Under the pieces are notes generated by a model. The model saw nothing but the letters and a program-made list of their open reading frames with translations, was not told the origin of the DNA and ran no database searches. The translations under genes were made by a program, and so were the position numbers. Shown here one piece after another: positions 1 to 7,013 of a stretch of 8,191 nucleotides of DNA. Source of the stretch: Myxococcales bacterium (lineage in GTDB: Bacteria > Myxococcota > Myxococcia > Myxococcales > Myxococcaceae); assembly GCA_009885595.1 (NCBI GenBank), contig VFKJ01001244.1, forward strand, positions 1 through 8,191. The letters are read 5' to 3'. The stretch's first letter is position 1, and every line of letters begins with the position of its first letter.

Positions 1-52
1 GCACCCCGGCCTGGCGGCGCGCATGCGGGAGAAGATGAAGGTGTACGCCTGA
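1..52 (+). CDS. 3' end of an unidentified gene (partial)
   Basis: Only the last 16 codons are visible, reading from base 2 and ending with TGA at 50-52; the visible peptide is HPGLAARMREKMKVYA. Every codon ends in G or C, the pattern of the genuine genes in this window, so the frame is very probably coding. The peptide is too short to assign a family, and no function is proposed. Its stop overlaps the start of a decayed metallo-beta-lactamase-like frame that begins near base 43, which suggests the two were once adjacent, slightly overlapping genes. Confidence 0.6.
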   Translation, partial: HPGLAARMREKMKVYA

Positions 53-213
53 CTCTCTTCGGAACGTGCACCGCGGTGTCAGCGCCCTTTCGCTGCGTCC
101 TCGAGGCTGCTTCTCCCGCGGCCTGCGAATGGTTGACCAGAGACAAGATCGACGGGGTCTTCCTCACCCACCTGCATGCGGCTGGGTCATCAGCACTGAG
201 CGGCTCTGGGTGA
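43..213 (+). pseudogene. Probable relic of a metallo-beta-lactamase-fold gene (N-terminal part)
   Basis: No intact gene lies between 53 and 230. Reading the frame that starts at 43 (GTA) gives about 56 residues before TGA at 211-213. It opens VRLTLFGTCTAV, like the first strand and glycine turn (LGTGTAV type) of many MBL-fold hydrolases. It later gives DGVFLTHLHA at 151-180, like the strand that leads into the family's metal-binding HxHxDH motif. Here the motif reads HLHAAG: the Asp and last His are lost, the start codon is gone, and the distance from first strand to motif (about 45 residues) seems short for the family. Third positions remain mostly G/C, especially at 136-177, as expected of former coding sequence. 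The loss of start, active site and whole C-terminal half argues against a working protein. Alternatively this is a chance match in a GC-rich leader of the next gene. Confidence 0.45.
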
Positions 214-230
214 AGTAGGGTCGGGAAGCC

Positions 231-1409
231 ATGCTCGGCAGTCGTCGGTTCCCCCGATACCCCGTCAATCTGCGGCTGCGTCTCCAGCTCCCCAACGGCG
301 AGCTGGAGACCACCACCGACGAGATCTCTCTGGCCGGCTTCAGCGCGCCCTGCTCGGACCTCCCCGAGGTGGGCACGAGCTTCGGCTTCGTGGTGCACCT
401 GCCCGACGGCACCCTGGTCACCGGCACCGCCTGCGCCATGCGTCTGCCGTCAGCGGGCGCGACGGGCTCGGCGGGGTTCTCCTGCGAGTTCGCTGCGGCG
501 CAGCAGCCGCTGTGGGAAGCCTTCGTGCAGCAGGAGCAGGGCAGCGGCGGCCTCTGGCGCATGCTCGGCCGCTACGCGAGCGCGGGCGGAGGGCAGGAGC
601 GCTCGCTGCTCGAGAAGGGGCCGCTGGGCGTCCTCTTCCGGGCAGAGGCGCCCGAGGGCCACGGCGTGGTGCGGCTGCACATGGTGGGCGAGAACGGCGA
701 GGCCTACCGCATCGCCTTCGAGAAGCACCCGAGCGAGAAACCCGAAGTGTCCGCCTTCGCGAACGCGGAACCGAAGGTGCAGGAGTTCGCCAAACGCGCC
801 GTCACCCGGGTGTTGCACCACGAGGTGTTTCTCAAGCGCGCGCCCCACGCGGCCCTCGAGTCGCTGCGCCTGGTGGAGATGGCCAAGGGCGGGTACGGCT
901 ACATCCTGCAGCAGCCGGGCGGAAAGCTCGGCCTGATGGGGCTGCACGGCAGCGAGCTCGTCGCCATCGAGGTCGACGGCAAGAGCGTCTTTCCGTTCTT
1001 CGATCAAGGCGAGCTCGATCGCATCGCCGGTGACACCTTCCGCGTGTCGGCGATGCCGCCCGTCAGCGAGCCTGCCTCGGTGCCCGTGCTCAAGGAGGAG
1101 CGCTTCTCGGAAAAGTACGTGCACAAGAAGGTCGACAGCCAGCTGCGCATCAGCTGCACGCCCAGTCAGCTGAGCGAGGCGATGGACGCCAGCCAGCGGG
1201 TGCAGACGCGCACGTACGGGCCGCGCACGCTGCGACTGTTTCCAGATCTCTGGCTCGAGGTGCAGCGGGCGTCGTGGTCGAGCGCCGCGCGCGGGTTCGC
1301 GGTGGAAGATGGCGACGCGCTGTGCGTGTTCGTGCTCGTCGGACCCGACGCCCCGAAGGTGATCCGGCTCGAGACTGGCGACATCGTGTTCATTCTGCGT
1401 GAGGGTTGA
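231..1409 (+). CDS. PilZ-domain protein with long uncharacterised C-terminal region
   Basis: The product is 392 residues. The first ~95 fit a PilZ domain, the cytoplasmic beta-barrel that binds cyclic di-GMP. The RxxxR arm is R5-R6-F7-P8-R9, and the second motif lies at E31-I32-S33-L34-A35-G36. The family consensus there is (D/N)xSxxG; this protein has Glu in the first place, with Asp one residue earlier (D30), so binding is likely but not certain. Residues ~100-392 resemble no domain I can name. They look globular (mixed charged and hydrophobic, no membrane segment or signal peptide) and end in a strand-rich stretch. The ATG at 231 is preceded by a purine-rich GGGAAG (223-228), and the same frame has a TAG at 216-218, so no earlier start is possible. 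The lipoprotein gene follows 3 bases after the stop, so the two are probably co-transcribed and may act together, for instance in c-di-GMP-controlled surface behaviour (inference). Confidence 0.8.
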   Translation: MLGSRRFPRYPVNLRLRLQLPNGELETTTDEISLAGFSAPCSDLPEVGTSFGFVVHLPDGTLVTGTACAMRLPSAGATGSAGFSCEFAAAQQPLWEAFVQQEQGSGGLWRMLGRYASAGGGQERSLLEKGPLGVLFRAEAPEGHGVVRLHMVGENGEAYRIAFEKHPSEKPEVSAFANAEPKVQEFAKRAVTRVLHHEVFLKRAPHAALESLRLVEMAKGGYGYILQQPGGKLGLMGLHGSELVAIEVDGKSVFPFFDQGELDRIAGDTFRVSAMPPVSEPASVPVLKEERFSEKYVHKKVDSQLRISCTPSQLSEAMDASQRVQTRTYGPRTLRLFPDLWLEVQRASWSSAARGFAVEDGDALCVFVLVGPDAPKVIRLETGDIVFILREG

Positions 1410-1412
1410 GCC

Positions 1413-3566
1413 ATGGGTCGGTGGCTGGGCGTGGTGTTGCTGTTCGCGGCTTGCGCGGCCCCGGACGCCGGGGTGGAGATCCGCGGGCGCTCGTTCGGCG
1501 TCGTCGCCCAGGGCCGCACGCACCAGGCGGAGCTCGAGCTGTGGAACAAGGGGCTGCAGCCCGCGAAGCTGCTGCGCGTCGAGCGGCGCTCCGGCCCTGA
1601 CGTCTTCACGGTGACCCCGGGACCAGTCGAGCTGGCCATTGGCGCGCGCGCGACCTGGCGGGTGAGCTTCGAGCCCTCGTCGCCCGGGCTCGCGCAGGCG
1701 CGGTTCGCGGCGGTGTTCGACACCGGCGTCGCGGAGTTCACCCTGCGCGGCCGCGCCGCGCTCCCCTGCGTGACCCCGGAGACGTTCGACGTGGGCGACG
1801 CGCGGGTGGGCGACTCGGTGTCGCGCACGTTCACCGTCAGCAACCCCCTCGACGAGCCCGGCGAGGTCTTCCTCGCGGCGCCCTCAGCGCCCTTCTCGGT
1901 GGAGCCGGCGGGAACGCTGCGGCTCGAAGCGGGCGCCTCGCGCGAAGTGACGGTGCGGTTTTCTCCCAGCGTCGCAGGCACGAAGGCGGCGGCGTGGGTG
2001 GTGAGGCCCTTTGCTGACTGCACGGACGCGGTGATGACGCTCACCGGGCGCGCGCTCGAGGCCAAGGCGAGCTTCGTCCCGGGCAGGCTCGACTTCGGCA
2101 CGCTGCCCGCGGGGACCTCGCGTTCGCTGAACGTCGAGCTGCGCAATCACACCCGGGCCGCGCTCACGGTGAGCTCGATGCGCTTCACCAGCCCCGCCTT
2201 CCGAAGTTCGACGCCGCTGCCGCTGGTGCTCCCCGCGGAAGGCGCAGCTGCCCTCGAGCTCGAGGCCACCGCGCCCGGCGCGCTGCCCTTCGATGGCGTG
2301 TTGACGGTGACGCTGGACGCAGCCGGTCAACGTGAGCTGAGCCTTCCGCTGCTCGTCAACCGCGCGGCGCCCTGCGTGGCGAGTTCCCGCGCGCGCGTCG
2401 ATTTTCCGGGCGTGGAGGTGACCTGCCGCGGCCGCGACGAGCGGGTCCGGCTCACCAACGACTGCCCGCATGAAGTGGGGCTGGGCGAGGTGCGCCTCTC
2501 TCCGGGCTTTGCGTTGATCTCCAGTCCACCACCCGCGCGGCTCGCTCCGGGCGAAGCGGTGGAGCTGGCGGTCAGCTCCGCGCCCGTCGGCGAGGGCGCC
2601 GGCGAAGGGACGCTGGACGTTCCGGTGGATGTGCTCGACGGCACGCAGGTGGTGAGCGTTCCGCTCGAGGGCGTGGGCAACCCCGCGGTGGTGCTCACCG
2701 AGTCGCAGACTGTCTCGCTCCTGCCGTGGATGCTGGACGTGGTGATGGTGATCGACGACTCCCCGGCGATGCTGCCGATGGCGGCCTCGGTGCAGCACAA
2801 CCTGGAGACCTTCGCGCAGTATCTGACCTCGAACCTGCTGGACGTCCGCGTGGCCGTGATGAGCACGTCGACGGCGCCAGGCGAGCTGGGCACACTGCGG
2901 CGCGCGGCCGACGGCTCGAACTTCCTCACCAACCCCACGCCGTCAGCGCTGGCGACCCTGGGGGCGGTGCGCGGACTCTCGACCGCGCGCTCCTCCTGCC
3001 TGGAGCCATTGCTGGCCGCCTTCACGGCGCGCGACCCCGCCGAGCTCGGCGGGCTCCTGCGTCCCGGAGTGGGGCTCTTCGTCATCTGCGTCACCAACGG
3101 CCCTGACGGGCTCGAGCTCGCACCGATGCCGGTGATCTCCTCGCTCGTCTCGAAACTCCCCCGGCCGTATTTCTTCGGGTTGGTCGCCCGCCTCAGCAAC
3201 CTCACGCCCGCCTTCGACTGCGGTGGTGAAGTGGAACACGGCCCGCTCCGCGCCTTCGTCGAGCAGAACAACGGTGTTCGGGAGGAGATCTGCACTCCGG
3301 ACTGGGCGCGCTCGCTCGAGAGCGTCGGACGGGTCTCCTTTGGTTGGGGCTCGCTGTTCTACCTGCAGCGACGACCTGACTTCACCCGGGGCCCACTGCG
3401 GATGTGGGTGGACGATCTCGAGGTGCCCGCCGAAGAACCGTCGTTCCCCGGAAGCCGCCTCTGGGACTACCGGGGAGAACAGAACGCGGTGAGCTTCCAG
3501 CCGATCTACAGCCCTGCACCGGGGAGCACCGTTCGCGCGCAGTACACGCCGGAATGCGCGCGGTGA
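1413..3566 (+). CDS. Large lipoprotein with ASH/choice-of-anchor-D-like repeats and a degenerate vWA-like domain
   Basis: The product is 717 residues. It opens with a short signal peptide and lipobox F11-A12-A13-C14; Ala at +2 is compatible with outer-membrane sorting. Four Ig-like repeats of ~95-105 residues follow, at roughly 21-115, 117-215, 218-317 and 320-422. Each has the pattern of a start strand (DVGDARVG, LDFGTLPAG), then a V.L.N strand, then a gain-of-support strand (V.FSP). This is the choice-of-anchor-D/ASPM-SPD-2-Hydin layout common in myxobacterial surface proteins. Residues ~440-640 resemble a von Willebrand A domain: hydrophobic strand LDVVMVIDDSPAM, with DDSPA at 448-452 where a metal site would read DxSxS, so the last Ser is replaced by Ala. 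Scattered cysteines (119, 203, 321, 338, 351 and others) suggest disulfides outside the cytoplasm. The start is ATG with GAGGG at 1401-1405, 7 bases upstream, lying within the end of the PilZ gene. Function unknown; a structural or adhesion role is inferred. Confidence 0.75.
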   Translation: MGRWLGVVLLFAACAAPDAGVEIRGRSFGVVAQGRTHQAELELWNKGLQPAKLLRVERRSGPDVFTVTPGPVELAIGARATWRVSFEPSSPGLAQARFAAVFDTGVAEFTLRGRAALPCVTPETFDVGDARVGDSVSRTFTVSNPLDEPGEVFLAAPSAPFSVEPAGTLRLEAGASREVTVRFSPSVAGTKAAAWVVRPFADCTDAVMTLTGRALEAKASFVPGRLDFGTLPAGTSRSLNVELRNHTRAALTVSSMRFTSPAFRSSTPLPLVLPAEGAAALELEATAPGALPFDGVLTVTLDAAGQRELSLPLLVNRAAPCVASSRARVDFPGVEVTCRGRDERVRLTNDCPHEVGLGEVRLSPGFALISSPPPARLAPGEAVELAVSSAPVGEGAGEGTLDVPVDVLDGTQVVSVPLEGVGNPAVVLTESQTVSLLPWMLDVVMVIDDSPAMLPMAASVQHNLETFAQYLTSNLLDVRVAVMSTSTAPGELGTLRRAADGSNFLTNPTPSALATLGAVRGLSTARSSCLEPLLAAFTARDPAELGGLLRPGVGLFVICVTNGPDGLELAPMPVISSLVSKLPRPYFFGLVARLSNLTPAFDCGGEVEHGPLRAFVEQNNGVREEICTPDWARSLESVGRVSFGWGSLFYLQRRPDFTRGPLRMWVDDLEVPAEEPSFPGSRLWDYRGEQNAVSFQPIYSPAPGSTVRAQYTPECAR

Positions 3567-3569
3567 CGA

Positions 3570-4403
3570 TCAGGCGATCAGATCCATCAGCTCGGTGCGC
3601 CGCAGCGCGCGCCAGGTGGTGAGCAGCCCCAGCGCGAGCGGGTAGACCACCGCCAACGCCAGGGCGAAGGAAGGGCCCAGCGAGTTGGCCAGCCAGAAGC
3701 CCACCGGCCCCAGCACCGAGAGCTCAGGGTCCACGCTGGCCAGAATGCCCACGCGCGCCGCCTCGCTCGGGTTGAGGGCGGCCAGCGCGAACACCACCTG
3801 CGGCGGCAACGACGTCCGCAAGAGCGCGGTGATCAGCAGCACGTCGTGCAGCGCCGCGGTGGTGACGAACACCAGCAGCGCCCACACCATCGCGCGCTCG
3901 GCGCTCTTCGCCACCGCCGAGATGTAGAGCCCCACGCCCACGAACGCGAACACCAGCGCAGTGCACACCGCGAGGCTCTTGAACCCGATGAAGGCGAGGC
4001 CCGGCTCGGGCTCGATGAAGGCGGCGGCCACGAAGCAGCCCACCAGCAACACCAGCAGCGGCCCCACCAGCACCAGCAACCGCGAGGTGAGCAGCGCGAG
4101 GAACCAGGTCGAGCGCCGCACGGGCTGGGCCAGCATCAGCTCGCAGAAGCCGCTGGTGCGCGCGTGCACCACCGCCGAGTGGGTGCCGATGAGCACCACC
4201 AGGGGGAAGATCACCAGCACCGCGTTGGCGAGGTTCAAGAGCACCCGCGAGAGCCCGGTGAAGCCGAGCACGGTGGACTCGCGCAGCCCCAGCCACACGA
4301 AGGCGATGGCGAGGCCCACGTAGAGCATCGAGGCGAAGGCCACCCAGCGCGAGCGCAGCGCGTCGGACAGCTCGAGTCGAAGGAAGGCGCCAAAGGGACT
4401 CAT
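3570..4403 (-). CDS. nosY: NosY, membrane subunit of the NosDFY copper-site assembly transporter
   Basis: NosY is the ABC-2-type permease that works with the ATPase NosF and periplasmic NosD to mature the CuZ centre of nitrous oxide reductase. The product is 277 residues, essentially the usual NosY length, with six hydrophobic segments at about 20-40, 57-77, 101-130, 138-163, 171-193 and 244-265. Family-like stretches include HARTSGFCELMLAQPVRR (80-97) after the second segment and LNPSEAARV (210-218) before the last extracytoplasmic region. Its ATG overlaps the nosL stop as ATGA (4403-4400), and a good ribosome site GAGAGG (4414-4409) sits 5 bases upstream. It is the last gene of the nos unit. 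Its stop lies 3 bases from the stop of the convergent lipoprotein gene, leaving no room for a private terminator. Confidence 0.93.
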   Translation of the reverse strand: MSPFGAFLRLELSDALRSRWVAFASMLYVGLAIAFVWLGLRESTVLGFTGLSRVLLNLANAVLVIFPLVVLIGTHSAVVHARTSGFCELMLAQPVRRSTWFLALLTSRLLVLVGPLLVLLVGCFVAAAFIEPEPGLAFIGFKSLAVCTALVFAFVGVGLYISAVAKSAERAMVWALLVFVTTAALHDVLLITALLRTSLPPQVVFALAALNPSEAARVGILASVDPELSVLGPVGFWLANSLGPSFALALAVVYPLALGLLTTWRALRRTELMDLIA

Positions 4404-4810
4404 GGGTTCCTCTCGGGGAGAGGGGCTTGCGCCTTGTTGCGCACCGCGGCCCGCACCTCGTCGTACGTGATCGTGCCCTGCGCATCGGGCAAGAACCCGA
4501 AGTCCATCGGGGTCACCTTGCCGCCGCTGAACTTCGTGGCCGCGGGATCCACCCAGCCCTCACCCGAAGGGGTGCGCACCCAGCGCGCCTTCACCTGCCG
4601 CTGCTCGCGATCCTCCCAGGCCACCATGCAGCCGAGATCGTCGAAGAAGCGCCGCTTGCCGTCGGTGGTGAGCAGCTGCGAGGCCGGCGCCTTCTCGCTC
4701 ACCAACATCGCGCAGTGGGCACACTGCTGCTTGCCCCAGATGGGCTCCTCGGGGCCCGGCGCGCGCTCGGTGCACCCCACCAGCAACGACATCAGCAGCG
4801 CTGCTCTCAT
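4400..4810 (-). CDS. nosL: NosL, copper-binding lipoprotein chaperone
   Basis: NosL delivers Cu(I) to the NosDFY machinery for nitrous oxide reductase maturation. The product is 136 residues and begins with a lipoprotein signal, L10-V11-G12-C13. Next comes C30-A31-H32-C33-A34-M35, the CxxCxM form of the NosL metal motif, followed by RRFFDDLGCMVAW (53-65), the family's second conserved block with another Cys-Met pair (C61-M62). The frame is open further upstream to 4900, but that extension lies wholly inside nosF. The start at 4810 gives a proper lipoprotein signal directly and overlaps the nosF stop as ATGA (4810-4807), so it is preferred. The end overlaps the nosY start in the same way. NosL lies between nosF and nosY here, whereas in many well-studied denitrifiers nosL follows nosY. 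Confidence 0.92.
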   Translation of the reverse strand: MRAALLMSLLVGCTERAPGPEEPIWGKQQCAHCAMLVSEKAPASQLLTTDGKRRFFDDLGCMVAWEDREQRQVKARWVRTPSGEGWVDPAATKFSGGKVTPMDFGFLPDAQGTITYDEVRAAVRNKAQAPLPERNP

Positions 4811-5712
4811 GGGCTCACCGCCCGCAGGGGAACCACCTTCGCCTGCTCGTGCAGCGAATCGGAGTCCTGCAGCGAGAGGTCGAGCAGCCGCGGGCCCCAC
4901 TGCGCCACCAGCCGGCTCACCACCTCGACCTTGTCCACCTCGGAGAACTCACCGTGGAAGCGCGTCGGCCCGCGGGTCTGGAAGCCGCGCGCGAGGAGCG
5001 CCGCAACGTCGTCCGGCGACGGCGGCTCGCGGAAGGTGAGGTCGACCCGGAAGCCGCGCATGCGCGCCAGCGTCTGGGAGAGCGAGGCGTCCGACACCAC
5101 CCGGCCCTCGTCGAGCTGAATCACCCGCTCCACCAGGTGCTGCACCTCGTCCACCCGGTGACTGCACAACACCAGGATCGAGCTGGTCGGCCGCGCCAGC
5201 ACCTCGTCGAAGAACACCCGCCGCGCCGCGGGATCGAGGTTGGCGGTGGGCTCATCACACACCAGCACCGGCGCCTCTGCCGTCAAGGCGAGGGCCGCAA
5301 GGAGCTTCTGCTTCATGCCGCCCGAGAGATCTCGCACCCGGGTGCGCGCGATCACCTCGAGGTCGAGGCCCAGCTTCGCCGCGCGCGCGGCCACCGCGGC
5401 CGGGTTGCGATTTCGCAGCACGCAGAACGCCCGCACCAGCTCGGCCACCGGCGCGTCGAGCGGCGGCGCGATCTGCGGCATCGACGACAGGCTGCGCAGC
5501 GCCACCTCAGGCTCCTTCGCCACGTCAGAGCCGAAGATCGTGATCCGGCCTTCGACGCGGAGCAGCCCACACATCGCCCGCAGCAGGGTGGTCTTGCCCG
5601 AGCCGTTGGTGCCCACCAGGGCCACCCGCGAGCCGGGGGGCAGCTCGAGCGAGACCGCGTCGAGGGCCTGCACCGCGCCGAAGCTCTTGCTGACGTTCTG
5701 AATGGAGATCAC
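4807..5712 (-). CDS. nosF: NosF, ABC-transporter ATPase of the NosDFY complex
   Basis: NosF is the cytoplasmic ATP-hydrolysing subunit that drives NosDFY. The product is 301 residues, the usual NosF size. All ATPase motifs are present: Walker A GTNGSGKTT (34-42), Q-loop Q80, signature LSGGMKQK (129-136), Walker B VLVCDEP (149-155), D-loop NLD (158-160) and H-loop His185 (CSHR). Residues ~215-301 are a C-terminal extension beyond the nucleotide-binding domain, as in other NosF proteins. The start is GTG at 5712, overlapping the nosD stop as GTGA (5712-5709), with GGGAG (5725-5721) 8 bases upstream. The frame stays open to 6564, but everything above 5712 runs inside nosD in another frame and shows no domain, so it is not part of NosF. 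Confidence 0.94.
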   Translation of the reverse strand: MISIQNVSKSFGAVQALDAVSLELPPGSRVALVGTNGSGKTTLLRAMCGLLRVEGRITIFGSDVAKEPEVALRSLSSMPQIAPPLDAPVAELVRAFCVLRNRNPAAVAARAAKLGLDLEVIARTRVRDLSGGMKQKLLAALALTAEAPVLVCDEPTANLDPAARRVFFDEVLARPTSSILVLCSHRVDEVQHLVERVIQLDEGRVVSDASLSQTLARMRGFRVDLTFREPPSPDDVAALLARGFQTRGPTRFHGEFSEVDKVEVVSRLVAQWGPRLLDLSLQDSDSLHEQAKVVPLRAVSP

Positions 5713-7010
5713 TTGGGCAACTCCCGGTGGGGACGCACGGCGGGCACCTTGTCCTCGAGCAGCAGGCGGCTGGCGAAGTAGGGCAGGGCGGTGGCCACCG
5801 CGTCGTAGAGCCCGAAGGCCGCGGTGCCGTGGAAGAACTTGAGGTCGGGGTGCGCGTCGCTCAGATCGCTGGACGCCTGCTTGATCTGAAAGGCCACGTC
5901 GCCCACCCCGTCGCGGTCGAGATCGTACCCGGCGTAGGCCGCCCAGTAGTTGCCCTGGAAGTCGATGCCCATGGCGTCGCCGTTGCCGTCCACCTCCACC
6001 AGCACGTCGTTCGAGAGGAAGTCGTTCTTGTAGAACTTCGCCCCCCGCTCGCTCGAATGGGTCCGCAGCGCCACCCCGTTGAGCGCCAGGGTGTTGCCGT
6101 CGAAGAGCACCGGCTGGTTCGGATCGCGCGGGGTGTAGTCGAGGTAGCAGCCGATGGTGTTCGACACGATGGCGTTGCGGCGCAGGGTGACGGCGTCCGC
6201 TTCCTTGAAGCCGATGCCCATGCCCGCCGGCCCGCGCGCGCCCGAGAGCTCGTTGTCCTCGGCCAGCACCCGCGTCGAGTACATGACGAAGATGCCCACG
6301 GTGTTTCCCCGCAGCACGCTGCGCCGCACGGTGGAGTCGTGGGCGTACATGAAGTGGGTGCCGTAGCGCCCGCCGGTGATGCGGTTGTCTTCCAGGGTGA
6401 CGTGGCGCGAGTACCAGACCACCACGTCCCTCATGCCGTGCACCCAGACGCGGTGCACCGACGAGCCGTGCGCTTCCCACAGCTTCACCGCGTCGCCGCG
6501 CTGGTTCTCCTCCAGGCCGGGGCGGCCGCTGATCTCCGCGTCCTCCAGCCGGCAGGCGTGGCACTGCTCGTAGGCGATGCCGTAGAGGGTGTCGCGCACG
6601 CTCACCCGCCGCACCACCGCCCGCTCGCCGGTCACCTTGAGGGCGCCGTCTTCGAACGAGGTGCGGATGCCGGACTTCTGGAAGGTGAGATCTTCCACCA
6701 GCAGGTCGTCGCCGTGCAGCTTGAGCACCGTGCCCTTCCCGGTGCCCTCCAGCACGGCCTGCTCGCAGCCGTGAAGGGCCAGCCCTCCACCGGTGCCCAG
6801 GGCCGCGCTGGGCTGGGCGCCTTTGGCGGTGCCGGCGCGCCGGGCCTCGAAGTCACCCACCACCAGGCCTGCGATCCAGATGTCCTTCGCGTCACCCGCC
6901 AGCAGGGCGCGCAGCTGCTCCGCGTCCCTGGCCACCACCGCGTCCATCGGGCAGGGGCGATCGACCGGCCCGGCCGCGGAGAGCACGACGAGGGCCAGGA
7001 ACGCGAGCAC
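5709..7010 (-). CDS. nosD: NosD, periplasmic right-handed beta-helix copper-site assembly protein
   Basis: NosD is the periplasmic partner of NosF and NosY. It accepts copper from NosL and contacts apo-nitrous oxide reductase. The product is 433 residues, with a hydrophobic leader (1-~14), an N-terminal region, then repeated beta-helix rungs from ~75 to 350. Characteristic blocks are RDVVVWYS (194-201), RYGTHFMY (215-222), GIFVMYS (239-245), GMGIGFKEAD (263-272) and GNYWAAYAGYDLDRDGVGD (353-371); the last has an Asp-rich, calcium-loop-like pattern. The start is GTG at 7010. An in-frame TGA, the cytochrome stop, lies two codons earlier, so no longer start exists. GGAGA, at the end of the cytochrome gene, serves as ribosome site. 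The leader has no Lys or Arg in its n-region, which is unusual for a Sec signal. The stop overlaps nosF as GTGA. Confidence 0.94.
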   Translation of the reverse strand: MLAFLALVVLSAAGPVDRPCPMDAVVARDAEQLRALLAGDAKDIWIAGLVVGDFEARRAGTAKGAQPSAALGTGGGLALHGCEQAVLEGTGKGTVLKLHGDDLLVEDLTFQKSGIRTSFEDGALKVTGERAVVRRVSVRDTLYGIAYEQCHACRLEDAEISGRPGLEENQRGDAVKLWEAHGSSVHRVWVHGMRDVVVWYSRHVTLEDNRITGGRYGTHFMYAHDSTVRRSVLRGNTVGIFVMYSTRVLAEDNELSGARGPAGMGIGFKEADAVTLRRNAIVSNTIGCYLDYTPRDPNQPVLFDGNTLALNGVALRTHSSERGAKFYKNDFLSNDVLVEVDGNGDAMGIDFQGNYWAAYAGYDLDRDGVGDVAFQIKQASSDLSDAHPDLKFFHGTAAFGLYDAVATALPYFASRLLLEDKVPAVRPHRELPK

Positions 7011-7013
7011 GAC

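Noticed and set aside
129..218. A 29-codon open frame before the PilZ gene (ATG at 129)
   Set aside because: No clear ribosome site and no recognisable product; the competing frame there matches an MBL-fold motif, which explains the composition better.
450..1523. A 357-codon minus-strand open frame opposite the PilZ gene
   Set aside because: Shadow of the PilZ gene with Arg/His/Ala-rich composition; the sense frame has a PilZ domain, a ribosome site and a tightly spaced downstream gene.
4030..4085. Repetitive CACCAGCAA-type tract
   Set aside because: Simple consequence of Leu/Val codons in a nosY membrane segment (residues ~107-122); it is not a regulatory repeat.
4811..4900. Longer NosL starting at 4900
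   Set aside because: The added 30 residues would sit ahead of the lipoprotein signal; the ATG at 4810 gives a clean lipobox leader and an ATGA overlap with nosF.
3846..5039. A 397-codon plus-strand open frame opposite nosY and nosL
   Set aside because: Its translation is rich in His, Gln, Glu and Arg from the repetitive complement of the Leu/Val-rich nosY segments; no domain is visible, and it opposes well-supported genes.
5713..6564. N-terminal extension of the nosF frame up to 6564
   Set aside because: It lies entirely inside nosD in another frame and encodes Arg/Gly-rich sequence, while GTG at 5712 gives a NosF of normal length with a ribosome site.
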